A stretch of 64,000 nucleotides of DNA, from the NCBI RefSeq assembly GCF_013090115.1, contig NZ_JABFNN010000017.1, positions 62,001-126,000 of the forward strand, given 5' to 3'. Positions 37,253-46,086 of the stretch are shown here, piece after piece. Under the pieces are notes generated by a model that was not told where the DNA came from, did no database searches, and worked only from the letters and a program-made list of their open reading frames with translations. A program made the translations under genes and the position numbers. This DNA comes from Flagellimonas amphidinii. Lineage in GTDB: Bacteria > Bacteroidota > Bacteroidia > Flavobacteriales > Flavobacteriaceae. Each line of letters opens with the position of its first letter. The first letter of the stretch is position 1.

Positions 37253-39229
37253 TTATCTTACATACCAATCCCGGTCTTGAGTTCCCCCAGAATTTGCCCA
37301 GTTTACAAATCGTGGATATTGCAGTGAAATAGGCACACTTTCCGGCGGAGCTACAAAATCCCCATAGATGTTCAGTGCCCATGGTAAATTTTCGCTTGAT
37401 TTGTAATACCTGCCCATATTCCCATCGCTGTAATCATCTGATGTTCCCAGATAACTTGCTTTACTTGTTGGTGCAAAATCTGGAAGATGCACCTCTCTTT
37501 GTCTATCTGCATTGGCAATCAAAAAAGCATTAAAAGGTACTGCTCCCAACGTTTCTGCTACTATTGCCGTATTAAATTCTATGGAAATCGATACAGTTTC
37601 CCCGGTCATCCCAAAAGTATCCCCAGCAACGATAATAACGGATTCATCAGACAGGGTTCCATTCTCAACACCGTTGGAAGCCACATCTTCATAATCACCA
37701 TTCAACAGCTGCCCTTCAATACTTTCAACCAAACTTGGGTCAATGGGCAAAACAAAAGCAAATCCATTATGAAAAGATGCTCCAATATGCTCTACAGTAA
37801 ACTCTCCGTCGATGGCAGTTATTAAATTGTCTGAATTGGCAATTAGGTTGAACGAGTAATCGATTACCAAATCATTGAAATCATAATCTCCCTGGCTTGG
37901 CCATAAATCTTCATACACCAGTTTTCCAGAAGAATTTGCTGAAGATCCAAAATTGTTGAATGCTTTATTCACATCAAATGGAAAATCATCCAATTCATCA
38001 TTAATTCCATCTCCATCTGAATCGTTGGAGGCTGTAATTTTGGCCAAATTGCCAACTTGAATTGCTTCTGGCGGATTAGCCTTGGCATAGAAGACAGCAT
38101 CATTAAAATCATCATCAGAACCTCCATCACGGAAAAGATCTTCAAAACCTAAAATATTAAGTTCTCTAGCTTCATCATTTAGCAACACCATATGTCTTCG
38201 GTTCGCCTCAGTAGATTCTGGATTAAAATCTGAATTTGAATAATACAAGCCTTTACCATCACTTACGCTTGAACCATTCCATCCGTTCGAGGCCAAAAAC
38301 CACGAGATTACCGTGTTGGCAGGAAACCTTCCCAAATAAACACGGTCTCCAGGTATTAAACCACCACCTGAACCAGACATTGAAACATTGGGAAAGACCA
38401 CTTTATGTTCCACAATATCGTCTACACTTTCAGGTTCTTCGCCAATGGGATACGAATAATACCCCAATACATTTCTATACCCAGCTCCTTCAGACACAAA
38501 AGTGACCCAAACGTCTGCTTCTTGTGTAAGGATAATATTTGTTTCGGTATCTGCGAGATATTCAGGATGTGTAACTGGTATACCTCCATTATAACCTTCT
38601 GGTAAAGATGCATTCACATCATCCAGTAGGTTTTGTTGAATGACATCTGGAAAAGCAAGGTTTTCAGGAACCCCATTGGAATCATAGGTATCAATATAGG
38701 TATAATCAGCTTTTGCAGTCATTGAAAAACCTTTTCTTTCGGGTTTCTTCTTATAGCCCTTTCCGCTTCCACCATCTCTTTCATATAATGGTCGATAGTC
38801 AAAATTTATGGCATTGTTTTCCACAGGTAGCCTGATGTTATCTGTTAAACCAATATAATCCGTGAAAATCAACACACTATCTACCAATGAAGATGCCGTG
38901 AATTCACGCTCAAATAGCCCGTTATCATCAAAAGTACCTCTCCCGATGGCTACACTATCTTCATCGGCCACTTTCGCGTATAAGTCAAACACAGCATTTT
39001 TCAGAAAATCAGGTGCTCTCAAGGAGATGTTAAGGTTTTTGGAGGTGTTATAGCTGAAATCATCAGGAACATCAAAGCTCGCCAAAACTGAATTATCATC
39101 GTTATCAGTATCGTCATCTGTAGCATCAGAGACATCTTCTATATTAGGAGCATCTAAATCACTCTCACTAACGCATCCCATTAGGAGCATTAGAAACACG
39201 AGAATTATCGGCAGGTTAATGGTTTTCAT
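37253..39229 (-). CDS. LruC-domain surface lipoprotein
   Basis: A 658-residue lipoprotein with lipobox ending LMGC, followed by an acidic, Asp-rich stretch (DDDTDNDDN) fitting surface export. The middle has the DUF4114-like block EDLFRDGGSDDDFNDAV, a thrombospondin-type-3-like Ca-binding segment DSDGDGINDELDDFPFD, and the LruC C-terminal half beginning LVYEDLWPSQGDYDFNDLV. The repeated DxDxD patterns suggest calcium binding. Function of LruC proteins is unknown; the family was named in Leptospira. It is 15 bases downstream of an EPS glycosyltransferase gene, so it is part of the EPS transcript and may hold the polymer at the cell surface (inference). Confidence 0.88.
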   Translation of the reverse strand: MKTINLPIILVFLMLLMGCVSESDLDAPNIEDVSDATDDDTDNDDNSVLASFDVPDDFSYNTSKNLNISLRAPDFLKNAVFDLYAKVADEDSVAIGRGTFDDNGLFEREFTASSLVDSVLIFTDYIGLTDNIRLPVENNAINFDYRPLYERDGGSGKGYKKKPERKGFSMTAKADYTYIDTYDSNGVPENLAFPDVIQQNLLDDVNASLPEGYNGGIPVTHPEYLADTETNIILTQEADVWVTFVSEGAGYRNVLGYYSYPIGEEPESVDDIVEHKVVFPNVSMSGSGGGLIPGDRVYLGRFPANTVISWFLASNGWNGSSVSDGKGLYYSNSDFNPESTEANRRHMVLLNDEARELNILGFEDLFRDGGSDDDFNDAVFYAKANPPEAIQVGNLAKITASNDSDGDGINDELDDFPFDVNKAFNNFGSSANSSGKLVYEDLWPSQGDYDFNDLVIDYSFNLIANSDNLITAIDGEFTVEHIGASFHNGFAFVLPIDPSLVESIEGQLLNGDYEDVASNGVENGTLSDESVIIVAGDTFGMTGETVSISIEFNTAIVAETLGAVPFNAFLIANADRQREVHLPDFAPTSKASYLGTSDDYSDGNMGRYYKSSENLPWALNIYGDFVAPPESVPISLQYPRFVNWANSGGTQDRDWYVR

Positions 39230-39244
39230 AATACCTAGATTTAA

Positions 39245-40135
39245 TTAAACAAGTTTGTAATGTGTCACATTCCATAATAGTGCCTGCCAAAGTGCTTTTA
39301 AGTGTTTGTACTGTTTCTTGAACAAGTATTTTAAACTGTTTTTGGGGATGGAAACAAAAACTTGGAAGAGCAGACTAACAAAAAGTTGTTCAGGCTTAAA
39401 GTTTCGTCTTGCAAAAACAATTCTGTTCCGAGATATATAATACGTCTTCAACGGACTTACTTTTCCGGTTGAAAGGGATTCTTTGTGCAAAATGTATGAT
39501 TTTGGCTGATAGTAAATCTTGTAACCCGCCCTTTTGATCATTTCTGCCCAATCGTGCTCCTCGTAATACAAAAAATAAACTTCCGTCATCATGCCAACCT
39601 CATCTACTACTCTTCTGGGCACCATCATTGCTGCTCCATGGATGGATTCAGTTTCACCTTCTTTGTCAAATCGTCCATCATCCTTTTGATGGTATCCAAT
39701 ACTGTTGTTTCGGATGGTCCAATGATTCATGGGCGTATATCCCGCATATTGAATCAAAGAGGAGTCCCAATGAAATTTGATTTTAGGACTCACCATTCCG
39801 ATGGTTTCATCTTTCTGCAAGGTTCCCACAAGAGGTTCAATAAAATTGGGCGGAAGCTCCGTATCGTTATTCACAAACAATAGAAATTCTCCCTTGGCCT
39901 CTTTTGTCCCGAGATTATTACCCCCTGCAAAGCCTAAATTTTCATTGCTTTTAATAAGTATAACTTCTGGAAAATTCTCTTTTATGACATCTGGATTATC
40001 ATCTGGAGATGCATTGTCCACAACAATCACTTCGTAATTGCCATACGTTAAATGTCGAAGTGAAGCCAGCATATCCAATGTGACTTTACTTTCGTTATAG
40101 TTTATCGTAATTATTGAAACGAGAGGCTGACCCAT
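39245..40135 (-). CDS. Glycosyltransferase family 2 (rhamnosyltransferase-like)
   Basis: A 296-residue soluble GT2 enzyme of the WbbL type: VSIITINYNESKVTLDML, VVDNASPDDN, NLGFAGGNNLG, FVNNDTEL as metal-binding DxD variant and EHDWAEMIKRAGYKI. Such enzymes often transfer rhamnose, and dTDP-rhamnose genes lie in the same locus, but the donor is not proven. A 130-base gap separates it from the polymerase gene upstream. Confidence 0.9.
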   Translation of the reverse strand: MGQPLVSIITINYNESKVTLDMLASLRHLTYGNYEVIVVDNASPDDNPDVIKENFPEVILIKSNENLGFAGGNNLGTKEAKGEFLLFVNNDTELPPNFIEPLVGTLQKDETIGMVSPKIKFHWDSSLIQYAGYTPMNHWTIRNNSIGYHQKDDGRFDKEGETESIHGAAMMVPRRVVDEVGMMTEVYFLYYEEHDWAEMIKRAGYKIYYQPKSYILHKESLSTGKVSPLKTYYISRNRIVFARRNFKPEQLFVSLLFQVFVSIPKNSLKYLFKKQYKHLKALWQALLWNVTHYKLV

Positions 40136-40265
40136 GTTTTGTTTTTTTTAGGATTTTAAGTTCTTCCCCACCTTTCTCCTTCAAATCTCTTTAATTAGAT
40201 TTCATGGATGAGATGGTTATCGATGAATGGTTGGTTACCATTTATCAGTGGACTTTTTCTTTCGT

Positions 40266-41765
40266 TTAAAATTTCATTGCATTTTCATTAGTTTCCCGTA
40301 GTTCATCAGGATGAAGACGTCCTTCTCTTCTTCTGAGTTCCCTATCCATTCTGGGTGCGATGAACATAAAAACCATACCGGTGTACATCAATATGCAAGT
40401 CGGAAATTGTCCAAAAACGCCATTCCCGTAGGAAGCCCCCATAATACCGAACATGCCGCAAACCAATGCGGCCATCTGTCCCCGAAGCCAACCATCCCTT
40501 ATTTTGAACATGACATTGTATGCTCCTGTGACCAAAACAAAAAAGAGAATAAACAGGTGCAGATAAAGACCAACAATACCTGTATCTGCCCATATAGCAA
40601 CAAACCAACTATCAGTGGCCGTATTTGCCAAAAAAGTATGGGGGGAAAATCGTTGTCCCCAATTCCCTGTAGCACCTATTCCACCCCCAAAAGGCCTAGA
40701 CGCCAGATAAGTTTTTAGTTTTCTTTGATTTGCCAATCGCACCTGTAATGAAGCATCGTTTGGATCAAAAGCAGTACGCATGCGTCTTATTTGCGCATTG
40801 TTGTTCATTAGGGTAGTATGCTTGAAAAACACGAAGACCCCTATACCCAGGATAGCCCCAGCAACCAGAATTGGGATGTTCTTGCGAAGTATCAAAAACA
40901 TAATTCCTCCTGCTGCCGGCACCGCAATAGCACCCCGCGTTCCAGAAATCAACATCCCATAAAGACCAGCCAATGCAACTACGACACAAAAGATTCTAAA
41001 TTTTTTGCTTTTGGCAAACAAGGCCAATACTCCAAAAACAACTCCTGCATGTCCTTGGGAGGCCCCAAACTGACCAGCATCTGAATAGAAAGAGAAAATT
41101 CTAAGCTTTCCAAAGAGCACATGGGTGAGCGAACCTCCATTGTCCAACCATCTTTGCTCAAACGGATCTGGCCCTAAAAACAATTGTTGGCATCCCTTTA
41201 GAGTACCCAAAAAAGACATGATTCCCCAAATGATAAAAAACAGTTTTAAATCTTTTGGTTTATCATACAGTATAAAAAGCAAAGGAATTATCATCCATTG
41301 GTACAATGCCAGTCCACGCATGGCATAAAACCAAGCAGCGAAGCTAACAGCCTCTGGATTTACTGCCTGAAACAATGCATAACCCATCCATACCGTAACC
41401 AAAATTGTTAATTGGGAACTTGCTTTGTTCCACGGAATTTTAATTCTAAAAGCTTTAAAGAACAATGCCAAATACATCAAGAACAGTAGCCCATCAATAA
41501 GCAAACCCCAAGTCATAGGCACATATCTACCTAATCCCAGAATTAAAAAATTCAACACAAAAATGGTCCACAAACCTAATTTTGGTTTTAGAAAAAGTAC
41601 TCCAAGATAAATGACCGCAATAGGTAGAATAATAAATGCCATACCTGCCAATAGTCCTTTTGTAGCCGTTAAATGTGCACTCAAAATAGCAACGGACAGG
41701 AGTGTCGCAATTGGTATTGGTTTATGCAACAAATCAGGGCCATATGTCCTTTCAAAAGGGTTCAT
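40266..41765 (-). CDS. O-antigen ligase/polymerase-like membrane protein (Wzy)
   Basis: A 499-residue inner membrane protein with about twelve hydrophobic segments and a large periplasmic loop. The Wzy/O-antigen ligase pattern is seen in ISGTRGAIAVP and in FGGGIGATGNWGQRF with HTFL. In a Wzx/Wzy system it would polymerise repeat units at the periplasmic face. Its ATG shares one base with the flippase stop (TGATG), so both are coupled. Confidence 0.87.
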   Translation of the reverse strand: MNPFERTYGPDLLHKPIPIATLLSVAILSAHLTATKGLLAGMAFIILPIAVIYLGVLFLKPKLGLWTIFVLNFLILGLGRYVPMTWGLLIDGLLFLMYLALFFKAFRIKIPWNKASSQLTILVTVWMGYALFQAVNPEAVSFAAWFYAMRGLALYQWMIIPLLFILYDKPKDLKLFFIIWGIMSFLGTLKGCQQLFLGPDPFEQRWLDNGGSLTHVLFGKLRIFSFYSDAGQFGASQGHAGVVFGVLALFAKSKKFRIFCVVVALAGLYGMLISGTRGAIAVPAAGGIMFLILRKNIPILVAGAILGIGVFVFFKHTTLMNNNAQIRRMRTAFDPNDASLQVRLANQRKLKTYLASRPFGGGIGATGNWGQRFSPHTFLANTATDSWFVAIWADTGIVGLYLHLFILFFVLVTGAYNVMFKIRDGWLRGQMAALVCGMFGIMGASYGNGVFGQFPTCILMYTGMVFMFIAPRMDRELRRREGRLHPDELRETNENAMKF

Positions 41766-43108
41766 CAGCTGATATATGTTTTAATGTTTTTGAAAAAGAA
41801 AATGCCTTCGGGCAAGATTTTTCTGGATTGTAGGTCGATTTCTTTTCGGAGAAAGTAAAATCCAAGGATAATTCCCAAAAAAGTAAAAAAGACGGTTCCA
41901 ATGGCAACTGCAACCAGGCTTTCGAATACAAATACCGCAACCAAATCAATCAAAATATTGGCAACAGTCATGGCAATGACCTTATATAGGTTTAGCTTAG
42001 GCCTATTGATGCTGTCAAGTAACACCCCTGTAAATCTATCCACAGGCAAAAAGAGCATGTAAATTGAAAACACTCTAAAAACTGTGACCAAAAGGGGTAA
42101 GGAATCTTTGTATTCGGCACCGCCCAAAAACAGAATCAAATACTCAGCAAAAACGAAACAGCCTAAGGCAATGGGAACAAAAAGCAATGTGATTGCTCCG
42201 GTATATCCATAAAATGTCTTGCGAACACCTTCTCTATCTCCTTCAATACTTTTTTTGGACATTCTGGGATAAGCGGTCATGGTGAAGCTTCTCAAAGGAA
42301 TCCCAATCAAATCTGTCAATTTTAATGGAATTGCATACATGGCAATGCCTGCCGACCCAAGTACTGGACTTAATCCAATAATTAGGGTATCTGCACTTTT
42401 TAATAGGCTAGAACCGATTAAAGTTCCCATGGAGTATTTGCCAAAGTTGATGAGCTCTTTCTCTGTAGCACTATCAGCATGTTTTACAAAAAGTAAACCG
42501 TCCCATTTCTTAATGGAACACCATAAACTTGAAATAAGATTGACCCCAAGATTGACCCAAACTATTTCCAATAACCCTAAGTTGAGATACAACCCGTTAC
42601 AAATCAAGAACAGCACAAAAACACCAATGTTGGAAAACCTCACATACATCATTCTATTAAAGTTTTGTTCTGCTTGAAAAAGTGCTGATGCGTTGTTCCA
42701 ACCTAAATTGAAAAGGGCTAAAACTGGGTAATAGGAAAAGAAAAGCAAGTAGCCATAATTCATTTCAATTTCCAATCCAGAAGTGATGGTAAAAACAGAC
42801 CAGCACACTAACCCAATCAAAGTCAGTAAAATCAGGTTAATCTTATAACTAGACCCCAACAATCTCTTATATCCTTCTTTATCGGCCCCTGCCAATAATC
42901 GCACAACTGAAGTGCGGGTAAGGCCAAACCGAAGCAAATCAACAAAAGTGCTCAATGTGATGAACAGGACCCAGTTACCAAAATCTTCCTTTGACAATTG
43001 CCGGGTCAACAACATAAAGCTGATCAAACCCAAAGCGGCAATGCCCATATTGGAAATCAAGGACGAAATGTTCTTTTCTTTGGTTATATTTTTGAACGTT
43101 TTTATCAC
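41765..43108 (-). CDS. Polysaccharide flippase (Wzx/MATE-like)
   Basis: About 447 residues with 12-14 membrane segments in the pattern of polysaccharide exporters (IAALGLISFMLLTRQLSKEDFGNW near the N-terminus). It should flip the lipid-linked repeat unit across the inner membrane. The open frame extends upstream to an ATG at 43162, inside the co-polymerase gene. I prefer the GTG at 43106-43108, which overlaps the TAG stop of that gene by one base (TAGTG) and gives a short basic N-terminus (MIKTFKNITKEKN). Confidence 0.87.
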   Translation of the reverse strand: MIKTFKNITKEKNISSLISNMGIAALGLISFMLLTRQLSKEDFGNWVLFITLSTFVDLLRFGLTRTSVVRLLAGADKEGYKRLLGSSYKINLILLTLIGLVCWSVFTITSGLEIEMNYGYLLFFSYYPVLALFNLGWNNASALFQAEQNFNRMMYVRFSNIGVFVLFLICNGLYLNLGLLEIVWVNLGVNLISSLWCSIKKWDGLLFVKHADSATEKELINFGKYSMGTLIGSSLLKSADTLIIGLSPVLGSAGIAMYAIPLKLTDLIGIPLRSFTMTAYPRMSKKSIEGDREGVRKTFYGYTGAITLLFVPIALGCFVFAEYLILFLGGAEYKDSLPLLVTVFRVFSIYMLFLPVDRFTGVLLDSINRPKLNLYKVIAMTVANILIDLVAVFVFESLVAVAIGTVFFTFLGIILGFYFLRKEIDLQSRKILPEGIFFFKNIKTYIS

Positions 43109-45339
43109 TAGGCAACCGATTTTTTGGTGAAGAATCTGAACTGAACTATTCTTTTGATCCAACCTCTGATGAAAGAGCGTTCCTTTGGCAAATCGCCCAC
43201 TACGGTTTCCATCTCCAATATTTTTACCCCGTTCAGGATTATGGTTGGCTCAGGGCCGGTTGTTGCTTCATTAAATAAAGTCAATGCGTTTTTATCTGCA
43301 TCTGACCAAGCTCTATTGGCCCTCGTAACCAGAAATGCATAATCTACCACTGAGGCCAATTTTACAGGGAATGGGTTTTTGATAATCCCTGGTATTTCCA
43401 ACAGCACAAAATCATAAATGGAATAGTCAACAATCTCATTGTTGACATCAAATTCGCTCAATTCAGAAATCCTGAACAATTGATCATCAATGGCATATTC
43501 AATTTTTTTATAACATGTTCCATCTTGAGAGAAGTCTTCCGTATCGTAAGTAATATGAAGCGTTTTGTATCCAAGCTCGCAAAACTTTTCAGTCAAATGT
43601 CTGCAGATATAGGTTTTACCCTCATTCTCTTGCGTAGAGAAAATCAAATTCACCTGAGGCATACCATCTTCCTCTTTTTTGAATTGGTTAAGTATGATAT
43701 TTCGAGAAATGGCATTCACTGCCTTATTCTTCAAATAGGCATAATCAATTTTTTTGTTTTTAGTACTTATTACCGGGAAAATTGAAGATACTTTGAGACC
43801 AATTTTGTCCTCCGCCCGCGGTGCTGTATTGATGTTCCCATCAAGAAATTCTAAAATTAGAATCGTGAAAGCTACCATGATAAAACCTGCCAACCCAGCT
43901 ACCAAAACCAGTATCATTCGTTTACTTGGTTTGGGGCTGATAGGGAAAAATGGGACTTCAATAAGTTTTAGATTGGATTTTAACTCAACATTTTGTTGTT
44001 TTAATTTGGCCAACCCAAGACTATGCAAAAGGCTTAGATATTCCCGTTCCGCAATGTCAATCTTCCTTTCCAAGCGTTTCATGGTAGCACCTAGTGGAGA
44101 AAATACTTGGTAGAGTTTTTTAAACTCCAGACGTTTTTGATCCATTACCCTTAATTGGGCTTTAGTACTTTCAAATTCGATGGTATTTGCCAACCAATCT
44201 TCTAATATTTTGGTCGCGGCCAAACTATTTTCGGAGTAATCAATGGAGTATATTCTTCCTATTTCTTTAGTGAGTTCATTTTCAAGTTCTCTTGCTCTTT
44301 TGGATAATTGCACCATCTCATCAGCATTCTCCTCAACTCCATCTTGATCTGGAGCACTCATGGATTTCATGGATATATCATAGTTGACCTCTGCCAGTTC
44401 ATCCCTCAATTTTACCACTTGTTCACTGGATAATCTTTTTGATTCATGTGTGCTTAGTTTAGATTCCAAAGTCTCCAAAACCGCTTTGGAACCAAAATGC
44501 GCCACATATACTTTCTGATACTCCAACTCAAAATGTTCCTTTTCTGAAGCTATATGTTTTGTTTGTTCGTAATAGTTGATAATGTTATGAGTTTGGTTGA
44601 ATGCCAATAAATCATCTTCCGCATCCCGAAGGTCTTTGGTGGATTCATTCAATTGCCCCTCAAAGTATTTTACCACGGCATCTGATTGGTTGACCTTTAT
44701 ATCCGCATTCAGTTTTACGAATACTTCGGAAAGTATCAAAAGTGTATTTTGACAAATTCCTGGATCATCAGCTTCAAATTCAATATCCACGAAATCACTA
44801 CTCAAAACCCGCTTTACTTTAATCCTCCCAACAATTTTTTCAATACTGTAATCTGGATGGTCCAAATTGATCAATTGATATATGTAATTGGTGTGATTGG
44901 ATTCCTTGAGTTCTTTGAATTTCTGATAGGTTTTTTCAACATCTCCCTTAACCACCAATGCTTTTACCTCGGCTGGCACCTCTTGCATCAACAATTGAAA
45001 CTTATCCCGTGAAATTATTCTCGTATTTGCAGAATCCAAGGACATGTGCTGGGAAAACAATTTAAGGGCAACCGTCTCAATAGTGGTTCTTGCCCGAATA
45101 AGGTTCAGCAAATTATCATAGGCCGTATTGGTAGCTCGAAAATCTAATTTAGTGTTGTCCAGTTCAATGGTAGAACCAGATGCTATACCTGTGTAGACCC
45201 TAGCTTTGGAATTGAAAATTTTCGGTTCATTCTTTGTCGCCTGAAATACCAAAAACGCCAATATTATGGGCACAATGATCAACAAAGTGACATGCCTTAA
45301 TAAAAGCCGTATAAAAAAAAGTAGGTTGAACTTTTTCAT
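43108..45339 (-). CDS. Wzc-like polysaccharide co-polymerase with degenerate kinase domain
   Basis: A 743-residue inner membrane protein that should set EPS chain length. First membrane segment at about 15-32, then a long periplasmic Wzz region with coiled coil (about 230-460), second membrane segment near 482-505, and a C-terminal cytoplasmic domain. That domain follows the tyrosine autokinase fold, but its Walker A is STQENEGKT, the Walker A' is ITYDTED rather than the usual Asp-rich form, and the Walker B ends in Glu (LLEIPG). No C-terminal Tyr cluster exists (ends FFTKKSVA). A catalytically weak or inactive kinase is likely. Its stop overlaps the flippase GTG. Confidence 0.9.
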   Translation of the reverse strand: MKKFNLLFFIRLLLRHVTLLIIVPIILAFLVFQATKNEPKIFNSKARVYTGIASGSTIELDNTKLDFRATNTAYDNLLNLIRARTTIETVALKLFSQHMSLDSANTRIISRDKFQLLMQEVPAEVKALVVKGDVEKTYQKFKELKESNHTNYIYQLINLDHPDYSIEKIVGRIKVKRVLSSDFVDIEFEADDPGICQNTLLILSEVFVKLNADIKVNQSDAVVKYFEGQLNESTKDLRDAEDDLLAFNQTHNIINYYEQTKHIASEKEHFELEYQKVYVAHFGSKAVLETLESKLSTHESKRLSSEQVVKLRDELAEVNYDISMKSMSAPDQDGVEENADEMVQLSKRARELENELTKEIGRIYSIDYSENSLAATKILEDWLANTIEFESTKAQLRVMDQKRLEFKKLYQVFSPLGATMKRLERKIDIAEREYLSLLHSLGLAKLKQQNVELKSNLKLIEVPFFPISPKPSKRMILVLVAGLAGFIMVAFTILILEFLDGNINTAPRAEDKIGLKVSSIFPVISTKNKKIDYAYLKNKAVNAISRNIILNQFKKEEDGMPQVNLIFSTQENEGKTYICRHLTEKFCELGYKTLHITYDTEDFSQDGTCYKKIEYAIDDQLFRISELSEFDVNNEIVDYSIYDFVLLEIPGIIKNPFPVKLASVVDYAFLVTRANRAWSDADKNALTLFNEATTGPEPTIILNGVKILEMETVVGDLPKERSFIRGWIKRIVQFRFFTKKSVA

Positions 45340-45340
45340 T

Positions 45341-46081
45341 CTAAATTGGTATTTCGATGCCCACAGTACCCTCCAAAGACTTGAGCGCTATCAAAAATTC
45401 TGCCCGTTGTGATTCGTATGAACTTATTGCTTGGTTCAACATTTGTTGCAGACGCGTATATTCGGCCACATTAATTATCCCATTGGTAAAATCTTTTTCT
45501 GCCCGGAGGGATTGAACCTTATAGGTTTCAACAATGGTATTGGAAATGAAAAACAGGCGGTGCGCTTTGAGCAAATCGTTATACTGCCTTACAATGAGCT
45601 GTTCCAACTCCCACATGGCATATTCTTTATTGTATTTTGATTTATCAGCCTCTGCCTTGGCATTTTTAATGTTTCTATTTCTATTGAAAATGCTGGCCAA
45701 CGGCATTTTTAAAGACACTCCGACCGTGTACCTACTTTGCTCCGTGGAAAACAGAGTTTGGCTGCCAGGGTCACCGGCAATTTGCTGATTGCTTAAATTA
45801 TCAAAGATCCCATATCCGTAACCGGCCTCTAAATTGATGTTGCGCAACCAATCCCTCTTAGCCAATGTTATGTTTCCTGACCAATACTCATGGTCCGCAT
45901 CAAAAAACTTGAGACGAGGGGAATTATCCTTGGCAATTTCAATAAGACTATCTAGTGGTGGTAGACTCTTGGAAATATCATTTTTTTCGAGCCCTTTCTT
46001 TATAAAATCATCAATAGACTGTGCGTGTGAAAGGTTCGCAATTACTATAATTGCTAATATGAGTCCAAATCTTTTTACCAT
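45341..46081 (-). CDS. Half-length TolC family outer membrane protein
   Basis: About 246 residues with a signal peptide (MVKRFGLILAIIVIANLSHA). The body has one TolC-type repeat: a long helix pair around AKAEADKSKYNKEYAMWELEQ, amphipathic strands (YGYGIFDN, RYTVGVSLKMPL) and a second helix pair near SLRAEKDFTNG. Classical TolC has two such repeats and 420-480 residues. It lies exactly between the initiating sugar transferase (gap 5 bases) and the co-polymerase (gap 1 base), where Wza-type exporters usually stand. The ATG at 46081 is preferred; the frame extends to 46138 but would overlap the sugar transferase gene. Confidence 0.82.
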   Translation of the reverse strand: MVKRFGLILAIIVIANLSHAQSIDDFIKKGLEKNDISKSLPPLDSLIEIAKDNSPRLKFFDADHEYWSGNITLAKRDWLRNINLEAGYGYGIFDNLSNQQIAGDPGSQTLFSTEQSRYTVGVSLKMPLASIFNRNRNIKNAKAEADKSKYNKEYAMWELEQLIVRQYNDLLKAHRLFFISNTIVETYKVQSLRAEKDFTNGIINVAEYTRLQQMLNQAISSYESQRAEFLIALKSLEGTVGIEIPI

Positions 46082-46086
46082 TACTT

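Noticed and set aside
43108-45339. Active Wzc-type tyrosine kinase
   Set aside because: Walker motifs are altered and there is no C-terminal Tyr cluster.
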